From assembly GCF_000709085.1 (NCBI RefSeq), contig NZ_JFBD01000045.1, positions 1 to 64,000 of the forward strand: a stretch of 64,000 nt of DNA. Reading direction: 5' to 3'. The stretch is from Virgibacillus alimentarius (GTDB lineage Bacteria > Bacillota > Bacilli > Bacillales > Amphibacillaceae). This document shows, piece by piece, positions 35,538 to 44,380 of the stretch. Position 1 is the stretch's first letter; every line of letters begins with the position of its first letter. The translations under genes were made by a program, and so were the position numbers. The notes beneath the pieces are model-generated. The model was given only the letters and a program-made list of their open reading frames with translations, ran no database searches and was not told where the DNA came from.

Positions 35538-36395
35538 TTAATTTTCTGGTTCCCCGGTATGGACAGAAGAATATATTTTAATTCGCATTTCACCATCGTC
35601 TGCTTTGGCACGGATTAAAATTGGCTGGGAAAGCTTATTTTTAAATGAAAAATCAGGCCCCCACCAACTAACTGTCGCATCGCGTCCAGGTGGTACATAC
35701 GGGACACTCCTGCTATGTGAATACCGTTCGACAATTTCAATTCCTTTAACGTCGACTGCATTATAAAGTGTGGAAGAAAGCTGACAAATTCCTCCGCCTA
35801 TATCCTCCGTAAGCTCCCCTTCTTCAATAACCGGAGCACGTTTATAGCCTTTTTCTTCTGTTCGCTCACCGACTGTTTTATTAAATGAAAAGGTTTCCCC
35901 GGGAAAAACGACTTGATTATTGATAGCATCGGTAGCAAGTTTAATATTCGTTACGCGTTCTTTATTATCTTTTTTAAAATGCGTCACATAATCGCCAATT
36001 TCTTTTTCCCGGATTTCGGATAATAATTCACTATCAACCCGTGGATAAACACGCCTCATCGGCAGTTCCATTTCCGAAGGTTTTCCCTGATAAACGAATT
36101 TGCGAAAGGCGAGCTCAAAGGCTCGTTTATCCAGCGCTGTTCCGGGTTTACCAGAAACAATATTACCCTCATCATCCAACGATGCATCCACAGGCTTTTG
36201 ATATACTTGATCATTTAATTGATCAAGCAAGACTTCTAGCTTACTTTCGTTGATGATAAACGAAAAAGCATATTCCCCAGGATCAATGGTTTGAACAACC
36301 TCACCATCCTTTTTTACCAATAGAGGATCGGATTCAGCTGCAGCAGATACCAGGGGGGTCATTACTAAAAAGAAAGACATCAAAAGAATTTTCAT
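35538..36395 (-). CDS. VanW family protein (secreted)
   Basis: 285 aa. N-terminal signal peptide (MKILLMSFFLVMTPLVSAAA), a linker domain, then the VanW domain with PGETFSFNKTVGERTEEKGYKRAPVI and GGGICQLSSTLYNAV. Similar to Bacillus YoaR. GGAGG precedes the ATG by 8 bases. VanW proteins occur in some glycopeptide resistance clusters but the broad family is common in Firmicutes, role unknown; no van genes lie near. Confidence 0.88.
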   Translation of the reverse strand: MKILLMSFFLVMTPLVSAAAESDPLLVKKDGEVVQTIDPGEYAFSFIINESKLEVLLDQLNDQVYQKPVDASLDDEGNIVSGKPGTALDKRAFELAFRKFVYQGKPSEMELPMRRVYPRVDSELLSEIREKEIGDYVTHFKKDNKERVTNIKLATDAINNQVVFPGETFSFNKTVGERTEEKGYKRAPVIEEGELTEDIGGGICQLSSTLYNAVDVKGIEIVERYSHSRSVPYVPPGRDATVSWWGPDFSFKNKLSQPILIRAKADDGEMRIKIYSSVHTGEPEN

Positions 36396-36447
36396 ACACG
36401 ATACCTCCTAATGATAGTATTCGGTATAATGCGAAAATCATGTAAAA

Positions 36448-36475
36448 TAAAAAAACCAGGAATTCTCCCGGATTT
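36448..36475 (-). terminator. Terminator after small membrane gene
   Basis: CCGGGAGAATTCCTGG hairpin followed by seven T on the minus strand, overlapping the end of the 86-aa gene. Confidence 0.75.
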
Positions 36476-36736
36476 TTAATAAAAGTAAAGATAAATTCCA
36501 AAAGCAGCGAGGGACAGCACAATCGTAATGGAGTAAATCCATATTTGCAGAGGCACGTTCGATTTTAATGAGCTTTTTTCATAATCAAGGGACCGCTTCA
36601 TTTCATTTTCGATCGTATCCCCTTCTTTTTCATATTTCTTTAATTTATTCTCTTCTTGTTTAAAAATATAAAGTGTCCATACTGTAGCAATCATAAATAA
36701 AAGGATAATAACGATAATTAGTCCAAGACTCATCAT
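36476..36736 (-). CDS. Small two-helix membrane protein (86 aa)
   Basis: Membrane helix at about residues 3-25, a charged Lys/Glu middle (KQEENKLKKYEKEGD), second helix near the C-terminus. ATG 36736 follows AGGAGGGG by 5 bases (a second ATG is adjacent). No family recognised. Confidence 0.7.
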   Translation of the reverse strand: MMSLGLIIVIILLFMIATVWTLYIFKQEENKLKKYEKEGDTIENEMKRSLDYEKSSLKSNVPLQIWIYSITIVLSLAAFGIYLYFY

Positions 36737-36821
36737 GAGAACCCCTCCTATTCCTATTATATCCAATTTCTATTATAATATATTTATTATATAATGTCTG
36801 TGACTTAGAACATTTCACTAT

Positions 36822-36868
36822 AAAAAAAGCCGCCTTGCCCTATATTATTCCTGGCAAAACGGCTTTTA
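36822..36868 (-). terminator. Terminator after 33-aa gene
   Basis: AAAAGCCG (36825-36832) pairs with CGGCTTTT (36860-36867), with inner TTGCC/GGCAA, and seven T on the minus strand. Confidence 0.85.
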
Positions 36869-36879
36869 TGAACGCATCA

Positions 36880-36981
36880 TTAACGAAAATCTCTTGTTTC
36901 TTCCATGCAGCGACCTGCAACTGCATAACCTACAACCGCTGCAATCGCAATTAAAAGACTATATAAAATCCCATTCTTCAT
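36880..36981 (-). CDS. 33-aa single-helix membrane protein
   Basis: ATG 36981 lies 9 bases after AGGGGG. Product begins MKNGILYSLLIAIAAVVGYA and ends with a charged tail containing GRCMEETRD. A terminator follows 12 bases later, which supports a real transcript. Unknown function. Confidence 0.6.
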   Translation of the reverse strand: MKNGILYSLLIAIAAVVGYAVAGRCMEETRDFR

Positions 36982-37038
36982 TCAAAATTTCCCCCTTCTA
37001 TTTGGAGCTTCATTGATTTAACATATTTTAATGGAAAA

Positions 37039-38253
37039 TTAGAAAGGACGATATTTTCCTTTTTTAAGTAGCGTTCTTGTACCGCCCATTAAAAGTAAAG
37101 AACGGTTATCAACTACTTTTTTCATTGTTGCAGCTGGCTTTCCTCTTAGTTTTGTTCCAGAGAAAACGGTTCCGATTCCATCTGTTACACCAAGGGAAGC
37201 GACTGTTCCTTTATCATCAAATACAAAGTTTTCAAGTGGCTGATTGTGCATTAATGCTTTAATATTATTTGCACAAACTGATGCATGTTGCATTGCTGCT
37301 TGTGCTGTCGGAGGGAATGGACGGCCTTCCTTCTCATTCATTACCCATGCACAGTCGCCTAGTACAAAAATGTTTTCTTCTCCAGGTGCACGCAGGTCAC
37401 CATTTACAGTTACTTTACCTTTTGTAATTTCAAATCCGGATTTGCTAAGAACTGAGCTTCCTGTTACACCACCGGTCCATACAATTGTACCTGCTTTAAT
37501 CTCTTCCTTGTCTTCCCCAACTACAAAGCAATCTTCTTTACATTCTTGGATTTTTGCTCCCAAGCGGAATTCTACACCGCGATCTTCGAGTGATTTTTTC
37601 GCATATTCTACAAGATCTTTATCAAACATCGGTAAGATAGATGGCATAGCTTCCACATTGATGATTCTTACTTTACTGCGGTCAATGTCGTATTTTTTGC
37701 AAAGCTCTGGAACCTTTTCAGCAAGTTCACCAACAAATTCAATACCAGTAAAACCTGCTCCTCCAACAAGAATCGTAAGACTATCTTCGTCTTTTTCTTC
37801 TTCGTTGTTATATTTAGCAAATTGATATTCGATATGATCACGAATAAGGCGGCTTGAATCAATATCTACAATAGAGAAAGCGTTTTCTGCCATACCTTTA
37901 ATTCCAAATGTATTTGTTTCAAATCCTAGGGCAATAACTAGGTAATCATATGTAATATCACTGTTTTCAAGTACAACGGTTTGGTCGTCCTTTTTCACTT
38001 CAACAACCGTATCATAAATCAGGCGAACGCGATTAGGATTAACAACATCACTGAGCATATAACGTGCTTGGTTTGGGTTAATCGTTCCGGCTGCCACTTC
38101 ATGAAGCCATGTCGTTTCATAGTGGTAATTGTGTTTATTTACAAGTACAATTTCCGCTTCTTCTGGCAGTAAATTTTGTGTTAATTTTTTTGTTGTCATC
38201 AATCCTGCATAACCTGCTCCAAGGACAACAATTTTTGGTTTATTCATAGTCAT
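37039..38253 (-). CDS. ndh: Type II NADH dehydrogenase (NDH-2)
   Basis: 404 aa membrane-associated flavoprotein passing electrons from NADH to menaquinone. FAD site VVLGAGYAGLMTTKKL at the N-terminus, NADH site ILVGGAGFTGIEFVGEL, second FAD region ENIFVLGDCAWV followed by PPTAQAAMQHA (quinone-site AQxAxQ pattern). ATG 38253 is 6 bases after AAGGAAGGTGG; an upstream ATG (38259) abuts that site. Resembles Bacillus YumB/YjlD. A near-palindrome is at 38294-38322 upstream. Confidence 0.92.
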   Translation of the reverse strand: MTMNKPKIVVLGAGYAGLMTTKKLTQNLLPEEAEIVLVNKHNYHYETTWLHEVAAGTINPNQARYMLSDVVNPNRVRLIYDTVVEVKKDDQTVVLENSDITYDYLVIALGFETNTFGIKGMAENAFSIVDIDSSRLIRDHIEYQFAKYNNEEEKDEDSLTILVGGAGFTGIEFVGELAEKVPELCKKYDIDRSKVRIINVEAMPSILPMFDKDLVEYAKKSLEDRGVEFRLGAKIQECKEDCFVVGEDKEEIKAGTIVWTGGVTGSSVLSKSGFEITKGKVTVNGDLRAPGEENIFVLGDCAWVMNEKEGRPFPPTAQAAMQHASVCANNIKALMHNQPLENFVFDDKGTVASLGVTDGIGTVFSGTKLRGKPAATMKKVVDNRSLLLMGGTRTLLKKGKYRPF

Positions 38254-38293
38254 GAACATCCACCTTCCTTGTTCTAAATAATAAATAAAATGA

Positions 38294-38322
38294 TGTGTTG
38301 AGAAAATCGTTTTCTACACACA
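38294..38322. promoter_or_regulatory. Palindrome upstream of ndh
   Basis: TGTGTTGAGAAAA-TCG-TTTTCTACACACA: 11 of 13 positions pair around the centre. It lies 41 bases before the ndh start. It does not fit the Rex half-sites (TTGTGA) well. Possible operator of unknown regulator; no clear promoter found. Confidence 0.4.
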
Positions 38323-38507
38323 AATTAAGCCCATTGCAAAAAATAGTATCATACGATAAATACCTTTAAATAACATATCAATAATACCAAATTTTTTCTA
38401 TTTAGGCTAATAAACCTATTTCTATTTGTCATATTTATTTATAACATATCTTGATAAATCTGTGAAATCTATTATATGATTTAGTTAGCATTTATATGAG
38501 GTGGATT

Positions 38508-39164
38508 ATGGATAAACGAATCATTCATAAAGAAGACGAAGCAGTGAAAACATTATGTGCGAATGACCCCATCATGCGCAAATTAGTAAATGCTGTGGGG
38601 AGCATAGAGATCACATTGCGAAGTGATTATTTTAAATCATTAGTACGCTCCATTATTGGACAGCAAATTTCTGTAGCAGCTGCAAGCGCGATTTATGGCC
38701 GGCTTGATGCGATGTTAGATCATGAAATCACGGTCTCGTCCATCTATCATTTATCCGAAGCAAAATTGCGCGAGGCTGGATTAACCTTCAGGAAAATAGA
38801 ATATATCAAAGATCTAGCAAATAAGGTTTACCATGCAGAGATAGACTTACAAGCATTAGCATCATTTGATAATCAAACAATTATAAAGCAATTGACAAGT
38901 ATCAAAGGGATTGGAAAATGGACGGCTGAAATGTTCCTCATTCTATCTTTAGGCAGAATGGATATTCTGGCAATCGACGATATCGGTATTCAACGAGCTG
39001 CTAGATGGCTATACGAGACTGAAAAATCCGAGCGACGCAATATTTTAAAGGAAAAAGCCAAGCTATGGAAGCCTCATTATTCCATCGCCTCCTTTTATTT
39101 ATGGGAAGCAATTCATCTTGACTTTGTCAAAAATTATGCATCGATTGATGATATAGAGGCCTGA
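38508..39164 (+). CDS. DNA-3-methyladenine glycosylase II (AlkA/HhH-GPD family)
   Basis: 218 aa base-excision repair enzyme removing alkylated purines. The helix-hairpin-helix and catalytic Asp are in LTSIKGIGKWTAEMFLI...DILAIDDIGIQRAAR; the N-terminal FKSLVRSIIGQQIS box is typical. ATG 38508 follows GAGGTGG by 3 bases (the upstream ATG 38496 overlaps this site); spacing is short, so the start is not certain. Single gene. Confidence 0.9.
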   Translation: MDKRIIHKEDEAVKTLCANDPIMRKLVNAVGSIEITLRSDYFKSLVRSIIGQQISVAAASAIYGRLDAMLDHEITVSSIYHLSEAKLREAGLTFRKIEYIKDLANKVYHAEIDLQALASFDNQTIIKQLTSIKGIGKWTAEMFLILSLGRMDILAIDDIGIQRAARWLYETEKSERRNILKEKAKLWKPHYSIASFYLWEAIHLDFVKNYASIDDIEA

Positions 39165-39197
39165 CTCACCGTTGGAGACAGACCTCCTTTTTATGGT

Positions 39198-39908
39198 TTA
39201 TACCGGTCTTACGGTTATTTCATTCACATTTACATAGTCGGGCTGTGTAACGGCGTAAACAATTGCCCGGGCAATATCGTCTGTATCAAGTGGCCTACGA
39301 TCACTATTGCTGCGCCCGCGTGACCGAGCAAGATCTGTGTCTACCATTCCTGGAGATATATTGGTAACCCTAACCCCAGTGCGTGCCAATTCTTTTTCCA
39401 TTCCCATGGATAGCGCACGCACCGCAAACTTGGTTGCACTGTAAACAGAGCTGATCTTTGTTACTTCCTGTCCAGAGACAGAGGCAATGTTAATAATATG
39501 GCCGGTTGAGCGCTCGATCATTGTTGGAGTTACAGCATTTATACCATAAAGTGCGCCTTTGATGTTCACATCAATCATTTGTTCCCACTCTTCTACTTTC
39601 CCTTCCCGAACTCTCGCATCTAGCATTAACCCTGCATTATTAACATAAATATCGATATCACCAAAGGTTTCAGCAGCTTTTTTCACCATTGCCTCTACTT
39701 CGCTTCGATTTGCTACATTCGTAGGAACAGCCAATGCTTGTCCTTCCCCTGCTGTATTAATCTCTTCTGCTATTGTCCCCAGTTTTTCTTTTCTTCTCGC
39801 TGCCAGTACGACATTTGCCCCTTCATGTGCGAGATGCTTAGCAATAGTAGCACCTATCCCGCTGCTTGCTCCTGTTATAATCGCATTCTTTCCTGTTAAC
39901 TGTCCCAT
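39198..39908 (-). CDS. Short-chain dehydrogenase/reductase
   Basis: 236 aa classical SDR. Cofactor loop TGASSGIG, NNAG at the Rossmann core, catalytic Ser in NIASVSGQ and YSATK for the Tyr-Lys pair; AARRKEK suggests NADP preference. AAGGAGG is 8 bases before ATG 39908; the longer frame runs through the neighbouring gene. Similar to the YdfG-type serine/3-hydroxy acid dehydrogenases; substrate unknown. Starts 13 bases after the low-complexity gene, probably one operon. Confidence 0.9.
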   Translation of the reverse strand: MGQLTGKNAIITGASSGIGATIAKHLAHEGANVVLAARRKEKLGTIAEEINTAGEGQALAVPTNVANRSEVEAMVKKAAETFGDIDIYVNNAGLMLDARVREGKVEEWEQMIDVNIKGALYGINAVTPTMIERSTGHIINIASVSGQEVTKISSVYSATKFAVRALSMGMEKELARTGVRVTNISPGMVDTDLARSRGRSNSDRRPLDTDDIARAIVYAVTQPDYVNVNEITVRPV

Positions 39909-39921
39909 TAGAAAATCCTCC

Positions 39922-40665
39922 TTATGATTGCTCATCCTCTTGTTCTTGTTTTTCATTATTAGGGTTATGGTTGGTCTGTTCGTTACCAGAACTAGCTTCT
40001 TTGTTTTCTTCATCTGATTCTTTATTAGATTCTTCTTCATTATTCTGGTTTTTATCCTCTTCCCCCATACCCTCATCATTTTCTACATTATCAGATTCTA
40101 TTTTATTATTCGAATCAGCCGAAGAATTGGGTTCTGTACCTGGGCCTGACTTTGTTGGTGATGGGTTTGAAGGAGAACTTGAAGAATGTGAGTTAGTTGC
40201 TGGGTTCCCTGGTTCGTCATAACTGGAAGTTGTATGGCCAGAATCGTTCGATACAGATGAAGAATTTGGATCGGTTGCTGCTGGTTCTTGTACTGCATCT
40301 ACTTCTTGTACATTTTCAACTTCTTTTTCCTTTACAACAACATTTTCCTCTTCTAAAGTTGGCTCCTCTTGAATTTCTTCCGTTTCTTCATTTTCTAATG
40401 TATCTTCTAATACCTCTGTATCCTTCTTTGCTACTTGGGACTGGGAGTTTATGTCTATTTCCTCCAGCTTTCCACCAACAGACATTTCATTCTTTAAGTC
40501 ATAATAGTCTTGGATCAGGAAAGAAAAAAAGGTTGGTTTTTCCTCTTGTCTTTTATCTGCTAATTGGGTTTTTGGCGTTTCTATGTTTCTGAGTCCAGTA
40601 CTTACAACAATAATAAAAGCAATAAACAGGACCAGATTAATGATGAGTAGCTTCTTATTGGCCAT
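39922..40665 (-). CDS. Membrane-anchored low-complexity acidic protein
   Basis: 247 aa. N-terminal signal anchor (NKKLLIINLVLFIAFIIVV), about 60 ordered residues, then roughly 160 residues rich in Glu, Asn, Ser, Pro and Asp with no fold signature (for example EENKEASSGNEQTNHNPN at the end). Likely an extracytoplasmic disordered protein. AAAGGAGAG precedes the ATG by about 8 bases. Strong acidity is common in salt-adapted surface proteins. Confidence 0.75.
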   Translation of the reverse strand: MANKKLLIINLVLFIAFIIVVSTGLRNIETPKTQLADKRQEEKPTFFSFLIQDYYDLKNEMSVGGKLEEIDINSQSQVAKKDTEVLEDTLENEETEEIQEEPTLEEENVVVKEKEVENVQEVDAVQEPAATDPNSSSVSNDSGHTTSSYDEPGNPATNSHSSSSPSNPSPTKSGPGTEPNSSADSNNKIESDNVENDEGMGEEDKNQNNEEESNKESDEENKEASSGNEQTNHNPNNEKQEQEDEQS

Positions 40666-40767
40666 GTGATAATCTCTCCTTAAAAAAGGAACTTTTTTCC
40701 TAAATCTTTATACCCATTGTATATAAAACTCGACTTAAATTTCAAATTTTCTAAGAAATAAAACCAA

Positions 40768-40812
40768 AAAAAGAGATGACTAAATTTAGGGTAGTAATCT
40801 CTTCTTTTTGAG
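40768..40812 (-). terminator. Terminator after methyltransferase
   Basis: AAGAGATGACTA / TAGTAATCTCTT (40771-40803) with one mismatch and a T run on the minus strand. Confidence 0.75.
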
Positions 40813-40818
40813 TTAAAT

Positions 40819-41418
40819 TTATTTTTTGATTACGACTTGAATAACATGTCCAAGGCCTATATGTCTTTTTCCTTCATGGCGCTCCGCTTCACCGTAATAA
40901 AAATGAATACATTTATAGTCGTTAATCCAATTTAGAATGTCTGTTGGATCGTATAGCATATCAATCGACTTAGGGCCACCTGTTTGATAGGCGAGCTGAT
41001 CTTTTGAATATACTTCAAAGATAACATGGCCGCCAGGTTTTACTGAATCTATCATGCTTTCCATTAAAAATTGCTGATCAGCTTTTGGAACATGACCAAA
41101 AACCATAATGGCAGCATCAAATTGATTTGACTCTACTTTTTCTTTTGTTAAATCGATCTCTGCGGTTTTTACGTTGACATTATGCTGACTTGCTAATTTA
41201 TTCGTTTTCTCTAAACCGACAGCAGATTGATCATAGGCTGTTACGTCATGACCTAGCGTTGCTAAGTAAACTGCATTTCTTCCCTCACCTTCCGCAAAGC
41301 AGCCAATTTTGGAATGCTGGCGAATGATATTGCTTTTATGGTTTATAAATTCGTTTTCCGTCTCCCCATAAACAAAATCTTTATCTGAAAAGCTATTATC
41401 CCAATGTTCTTTTGACAT
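40819..41418 (-). CDS. Class I SAM-dependent methyltransferase
   Basis: 199 aa, TehB/UbiE-like. SAM motif region CFAEGEGRNAVYLATLGHDV, acidic loop YDQSAVGLEK, and PGGHVIFEVYSKDQ. Substrate unknown. AAAGGAG lies 7 bases before ATG 41418; the frame continues upstream to 41463 without a site. Single gene. Confidence 0.87.
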   Translation of the reverse strand: MSKEHWDNSFSDKDFVYGETENEFINHKSNIIRQHSKIGCFAEGEGRNAVYLATLGHDVTAYDQSAVGLEKTNKLASQHNVNVKTAEIDLTKEKVESNQFDAAIMVFGHVPKADQQFLMESMIDSVKPGGHVIFEVYSKDQLAYQTGGPKSIDMLYDPTDILNWINDYKCIHFYYGEAERHEGKRHIGLGHVIQVVIKK

Positions 41419-41524
41419 ATTGATTCTCCTTTTACTATCATACATTCTCTTACAATGTATCACAGGCTCATCAAATAAATGTAAGAATACGCTTATACTA
41501 ATTTTTCAAATAATGAAAGCATCC

Positions 41525-41650
41525 TGGCTCGTGCCCGCGGAAAGCAGCCATCTGTAGTGAAAGGCAACGAAGTTACCAAAAAGTCAGGAACTCCATCGAA
41601 AGATGAAATATCTGACTTTTTTACATTTACTAGGGTTTTGCCCCAACCCC
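41525..41650. repeat. Dispersed repeat copy 3 (inverted)
   Basis: Read on the minus strand: GGGGCAAAACCCTAGTAAAT, GTAAAAAAGTCAG, a hairpin closed by GATG...CATC with GAAA loop, then TTTCACTACAGATGGCTGC and TTTCCGCGGGCACGAGCC. These match copies 1, 2 and 4 in the same order. It lies between the start of the methyltransferase gene and the end of the resolvase-like gene, so it is at the 3' end of the latter. Confidence 0.8.
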
Positions 41651-41707
41651 AAGGTTTAAATTCGGTTCTCCTATTAATCAAAACATAATTTTTTCATTCG
41701 AAATTGC

Positions 41708-42250
41708 TTAATTTTCCAAATAACGATATAATGTTGATTTACTAATGCCTGTCTTATTTTTAATATCGGCCAAGCTGTATTTTTTACTCTCATACATAAC
41801 GATAGCACGCTGGACATTTTCATCAGGCTTTCTTGGTCGTCCTGTTGAAATACCTTTCTGTTTTGCTTTATTCAATCCCTTTTTTGTTTTTTCACTGATC
41901 ACATCACTTTGGAATCCTGCAAGACACGTTACAACATAACGAAAAGAGTAACCATTTTTATTGCTCGTATCTATTCCTTCCTTTAATGATTGAAAATATA
42001 CTTCTTTAACTTCCATTATATCTAATAACTCCATCAAATGGCGTGTTGAATCTGCTAGTGTATATAATTTATGGACAACAATTTCATCCCCTTGCTGAAG
42101 ATGTTTCATCATATTCTCAAGTTGGATTCTTTTTTTAGCTGAAGCATGCGCTTCAGAGATAATTTGAGCGCAGTTTTGTTCTGTTAATTTTTTCACCTGT
42201 ACTTCACAGTCTGGGTCATCTTGATCAGGTCTCATATATCCTATTCGCAT
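41708..42250 (-). CDS. Resolvase-like protein without catalytic serine
   Basis: 180 aa in the serine recombinase/resolvase fold: N-terminal domain, KTKKGLNKAKQKGISTGRPRKP linker, and C-terminal helix-turn-helix (KYSLADIKNKTGISKSTLYRYL). The motif that normally reads GYARVSTxxQ is GYMRPDQDDPDCEVQ: the nucleophilic serine is absent, though Arg residues near 70 (DSTRHL) remain. It is unlikely to recombine DNA and may instead bind DNA as a regulator. ATG 42250 follows GAGGAG by 7 bases. A 56-bp palindrome lies 44 bases upstream. Confidence 0.85.
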   Translation of the reverse strand: MRIGYMRPDQDDPDCEVQVKKLTEQNCAQIISEAHASAKKRIQLENMMKHLQQGDEIVVHKLYTLADSTRHLMELLDIMEVKEVYFQSLKEGIDTSNKNGYSFRYVVTCLAGFQSDVISEKTKKGLNKAKQKGISTGRPRKPDENVQRAIVMYESKKYSLADIKNKTGISKSTLYRYLEN

Positions 42251-42293
42251 CGATATTCTCCTCACTGAATTGATCACTTTAATAATAACATAG

Positions 42294-42349
42294 AGTTTAA
42301 CATTATTTTTCCCATAATGGTTCCATTTTGGGAAAAATAATGTTAAACT
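42294..42349. promoter_or_regulatory. 56-bp near-perfect palindrome between divergent genes
   Basis: Outer arms of 21 bp (42294-42314 and 42329-42349, beginning AGTTTAACATTATTTTTCCC) match perfectly, then one T/T mismatch, then AATGG-TT-CCATT at the centre. It lies between the resolvase-like gene (minus) and the SulP gene (plus), with no T run on either side, so a terminator is unlikely. Candidate operator, recombination-like site or cruciform. Confidence 0.75.
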
Positions 42350-42425
42350 GTTGCTATTCCCTTTCAGCACCGACTTTTATGCCACTTTAAAAGTCTGAAT
42401 ATAAATAAAGAGGAGTAGGATTAGA

Positions 42426-43865
42426 TTGATTGAAAAAATAAAAAGAGATTGGTTTTCCAATATTAGAGGAGATATTCTGGCCGGAATTGTCGTCGCATTG
42501 GCTTTAATACCAGAAGCAATTGCTTTCTCCATTATTGCTGGCGTTGATCCAATGGTCGGATTATATGCATCCTTTTGTATTGCTGTCATTATTTCCTTTA
42601 CGGGTGGAAGGCCGGGCATGATTTCAGCAGCAACTGGTGCAATGGCTTTATTAATGGTTCCTCTGGTGAAAGAGTATGGCCTCAATTATTTATTGGCGGC
42701 AACGATATTAACAGGAGTCATTCAAATTCTTTTTGGTGTTTTTAAAATTGCTAAATTCATGAAGTTTATCCCAAATGCGGTGATGATTGGCTTTGTTAAT
42801 GCTTTAGCTATTTTAATATTTATGGCTCAAGTACCACATTTTCTTGGAATATCCAATATGACGTATGTGTTTGTCGCTGTTACACTTGTGATTGTCTATG
42901 TTGTACCGAGATTTATTAAATCAATCCCTGCACCTTTAATAGCTATTATTCTATTAACGAGTGTTGCACTTTATACTAACATAGATTTGCGAACCGTTGG
43001 CGATTTAGGATCAATTTCAAGTTCACTCCCTGTATTTTTAATACCTGATGTCCCATTTACTTTAGAAACACTTGCAATTATCTTCCCGTATTCTCTATCA
43101 TTAGCTATTGTTGGTTTACTCGAATCTTTACTGACTTCATCCATTGTAGATGATATGACAGGAACAGAGAGTAATAAGAACAAAGAAGCAAGAGGACAAG
43201 GAATCGCCAACACGATCACAGGCTTTTTCGGTGGAATGGCGGGGTGTGCAATGATAGGCCAATCTGTCATTAATGTAAAATCAGGTGGCCGTGGCAGACT
43301 TTCGACACTTGTTGCAGGTTTATTCTTAATGTTTTTAATTATCGTATTAGGTAATTTAGTTGTACAAATTCCGATGCCCGTCCTTGCAGGGATTATGATT
43401 ATGGTATCCATTGGCACGTTTGACTGGTCATCATTCTCCTATATCGTAAAAGCACCAAAAAGTGATGCAACCGTGATGCTAGCAACCGTAATCATTGTCG
43501 TCATGACAAATGATTTATCCAAGGGTGTTATTGCAGGGGTCATCTTAAGTGCAATCTTTTTTGTTGCTAAAATTTCAAAGATACAAGTGACGAAACAGTT
43601 AAAAGGGGACAATATCCTATTTCAAGTGAAAGGACAATTATTTTTTGCGTCTGTGGAAAGTTTCGTAAACGCATTTGATCTTGATAGGAAAGACGAAAAC
43701 ATTATCATTGATTTTTCTAATGCGCATGTTTGGGATGAATCAGCGGTTGGAGCCGTGGACAAAGTGATATTAAAATTCCGCGAAAGAAATAATACAGTAA
43801 CCATACAAGGATTAAATGCCTCAAGTAAAAAGATGATTGATAAGCTTGCTATGCATCACATATAA
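42426..43865 (+). CDS. SulP family anion transporter with STAS domain
   Basis: 479 aa. About 10-12 membrane segments starting with [27 protein letters not shown] and containing [27 protein letters not shown], then a STAS domain (about residues 385-475; [18 protein letters not shown]-like helix). SulP proteins carry bicarbonate, sulfate or other anions. Start TTG 42426, 10 bases after AGGAG. A universal stress protein gene follows 32 bases later, a common pairing in Bacillaceae; bicarbonate is the likeliest substrate but unproven. Confidence 0.9.
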   Translation: MIEKIKRDWFSNIRGDILAGIVVALALIPEAIAFSIIAGVDPMVGLYASFCIAVIISFTGGRPGMISAATGAMALLMVPLVKEYGLNYLLAATILTGVIQILFGVFKIAKFMKFIPNAVMIGFVNALAILIFMAQVPHFLGISNMTYVFVAVTLVIVYVVPRFIKSIPAPLIAIILLTSVALYTNIDLRTVGDLGSISSSLPVFLIPDVPFTLETLAIIFPYSLSLAIVGLLESLLTSSIVDDMTGTESNKNKEARGQGIANTITGFFGGMAGCAMIGQSVINVKSGGRGRLSTLVAGLFLMFLIIVLGNLVVQIPMPVLAGIMIMVSIGTFDWSSFSYIVKAPKSDATVMLATVIIVVMTNDLSKGVIAGVILSAIFFVAKISKIQVTKQLKGDNILFQVKGQLFFASVESFVNAFDLDRKDENIIIDFSNAHVWDESAVGAVDKVILKFRERNNTVTIQGLNASSKKMIDKLAMHHI

Positions 43866-43897
43866 TTCATTACTAATTTATGTAAGGAGTGTTGGAA

Positions 43898-44317
43898 TTG
43901 TATCAAAGAATACTCTTAGCAGTGGACGGGTCTGAACATTCGCTTCGAGCAGCCCAAGAAGCAATCAAAATCGCTTCCCTATCTACAAATTGTGTCATTG
44001 AAGTCGTACTGGTAGCTGAATTTTCTAAAGCGAAGGATGAGGTTCTTCATTCTCAAGGAAAAGAAGAATTAGAAATCTCCCGCAGGAAAAGAATTTCCCC
44101 TGTGGAAAAAAAGTTACAGGCGAAAGACTTGTCATATGAAGTCAAAATATTACACGGGGTACCTGGTCCAACGATTGTTGATTACGCTAATAAAGGAACG
44201 TTCGATATCGTTATCATCGGAAGCAGGGGACTAAATACCTTACAAGAAATGGTTTTAGGAAGTGTAAGCCATAAAGTCGCAAAAAGGGTAAATTGCCCTG
44301 TAATGATCGTTAAGTAA
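43898..44317 (+). CDS. Universal stress protein UspA family
   Basis: 139 aa. ATP-binding type motif IGSRGLNTLQEMVLGSVSHKV (G-2x-G-9x-G[S/T]) and N-terminal ILLAVDGSEHSLRAA. Start TTG 43898, 8 bases after AAGGAG; a GTG at 43889 directly abuts the site. Cotranscribed with the SulP gene. May regulate or sense for the transporter. Confidence 0.88.
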   Translation: MYQRILLAVDGSEHSLRAAQEAIKIASLSTNCVIEVVLVAEFSKAKDEVLHSQGKEELEISRRKRISPVEKKLQAKDLSYEVKILHGVPGPTIVDYANKGTFDIVIIGSRGLNTLQEMVLGSVSHKVAKRVNCPVMIVK

Positions 44318-44343
44318 ATAGAATAGATGAAACACAAACAAAT

Positions 44344-44380
44344 GATGCTCCTTGCAATATGCAAAGAGCATCGTTTGCTT
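44344..44380. terminator. Convergent terminator, usp / multicopper oxidase
   Basis: GATGCTC (44344-44350) pairs with GAGCATC (44366-44372), inner TTGCA/TGCAA, then GTTTGCTTACTTTT. Confidence 0.65.

Noticed and set aside
35538-36395. Vancomycin-resistance gene
   Set aside because: VanW domain proteins are common housekeeping-like proteins in Firmicutes, and no vanA/H/X/S/R genes are present.
41708-42250. Active serine recombinase marking a mobile element or invertible switch
   Set aside because: The catalytic serine is missing, no transposon ends or second inverted site were seen, so I do not call a mobile element.
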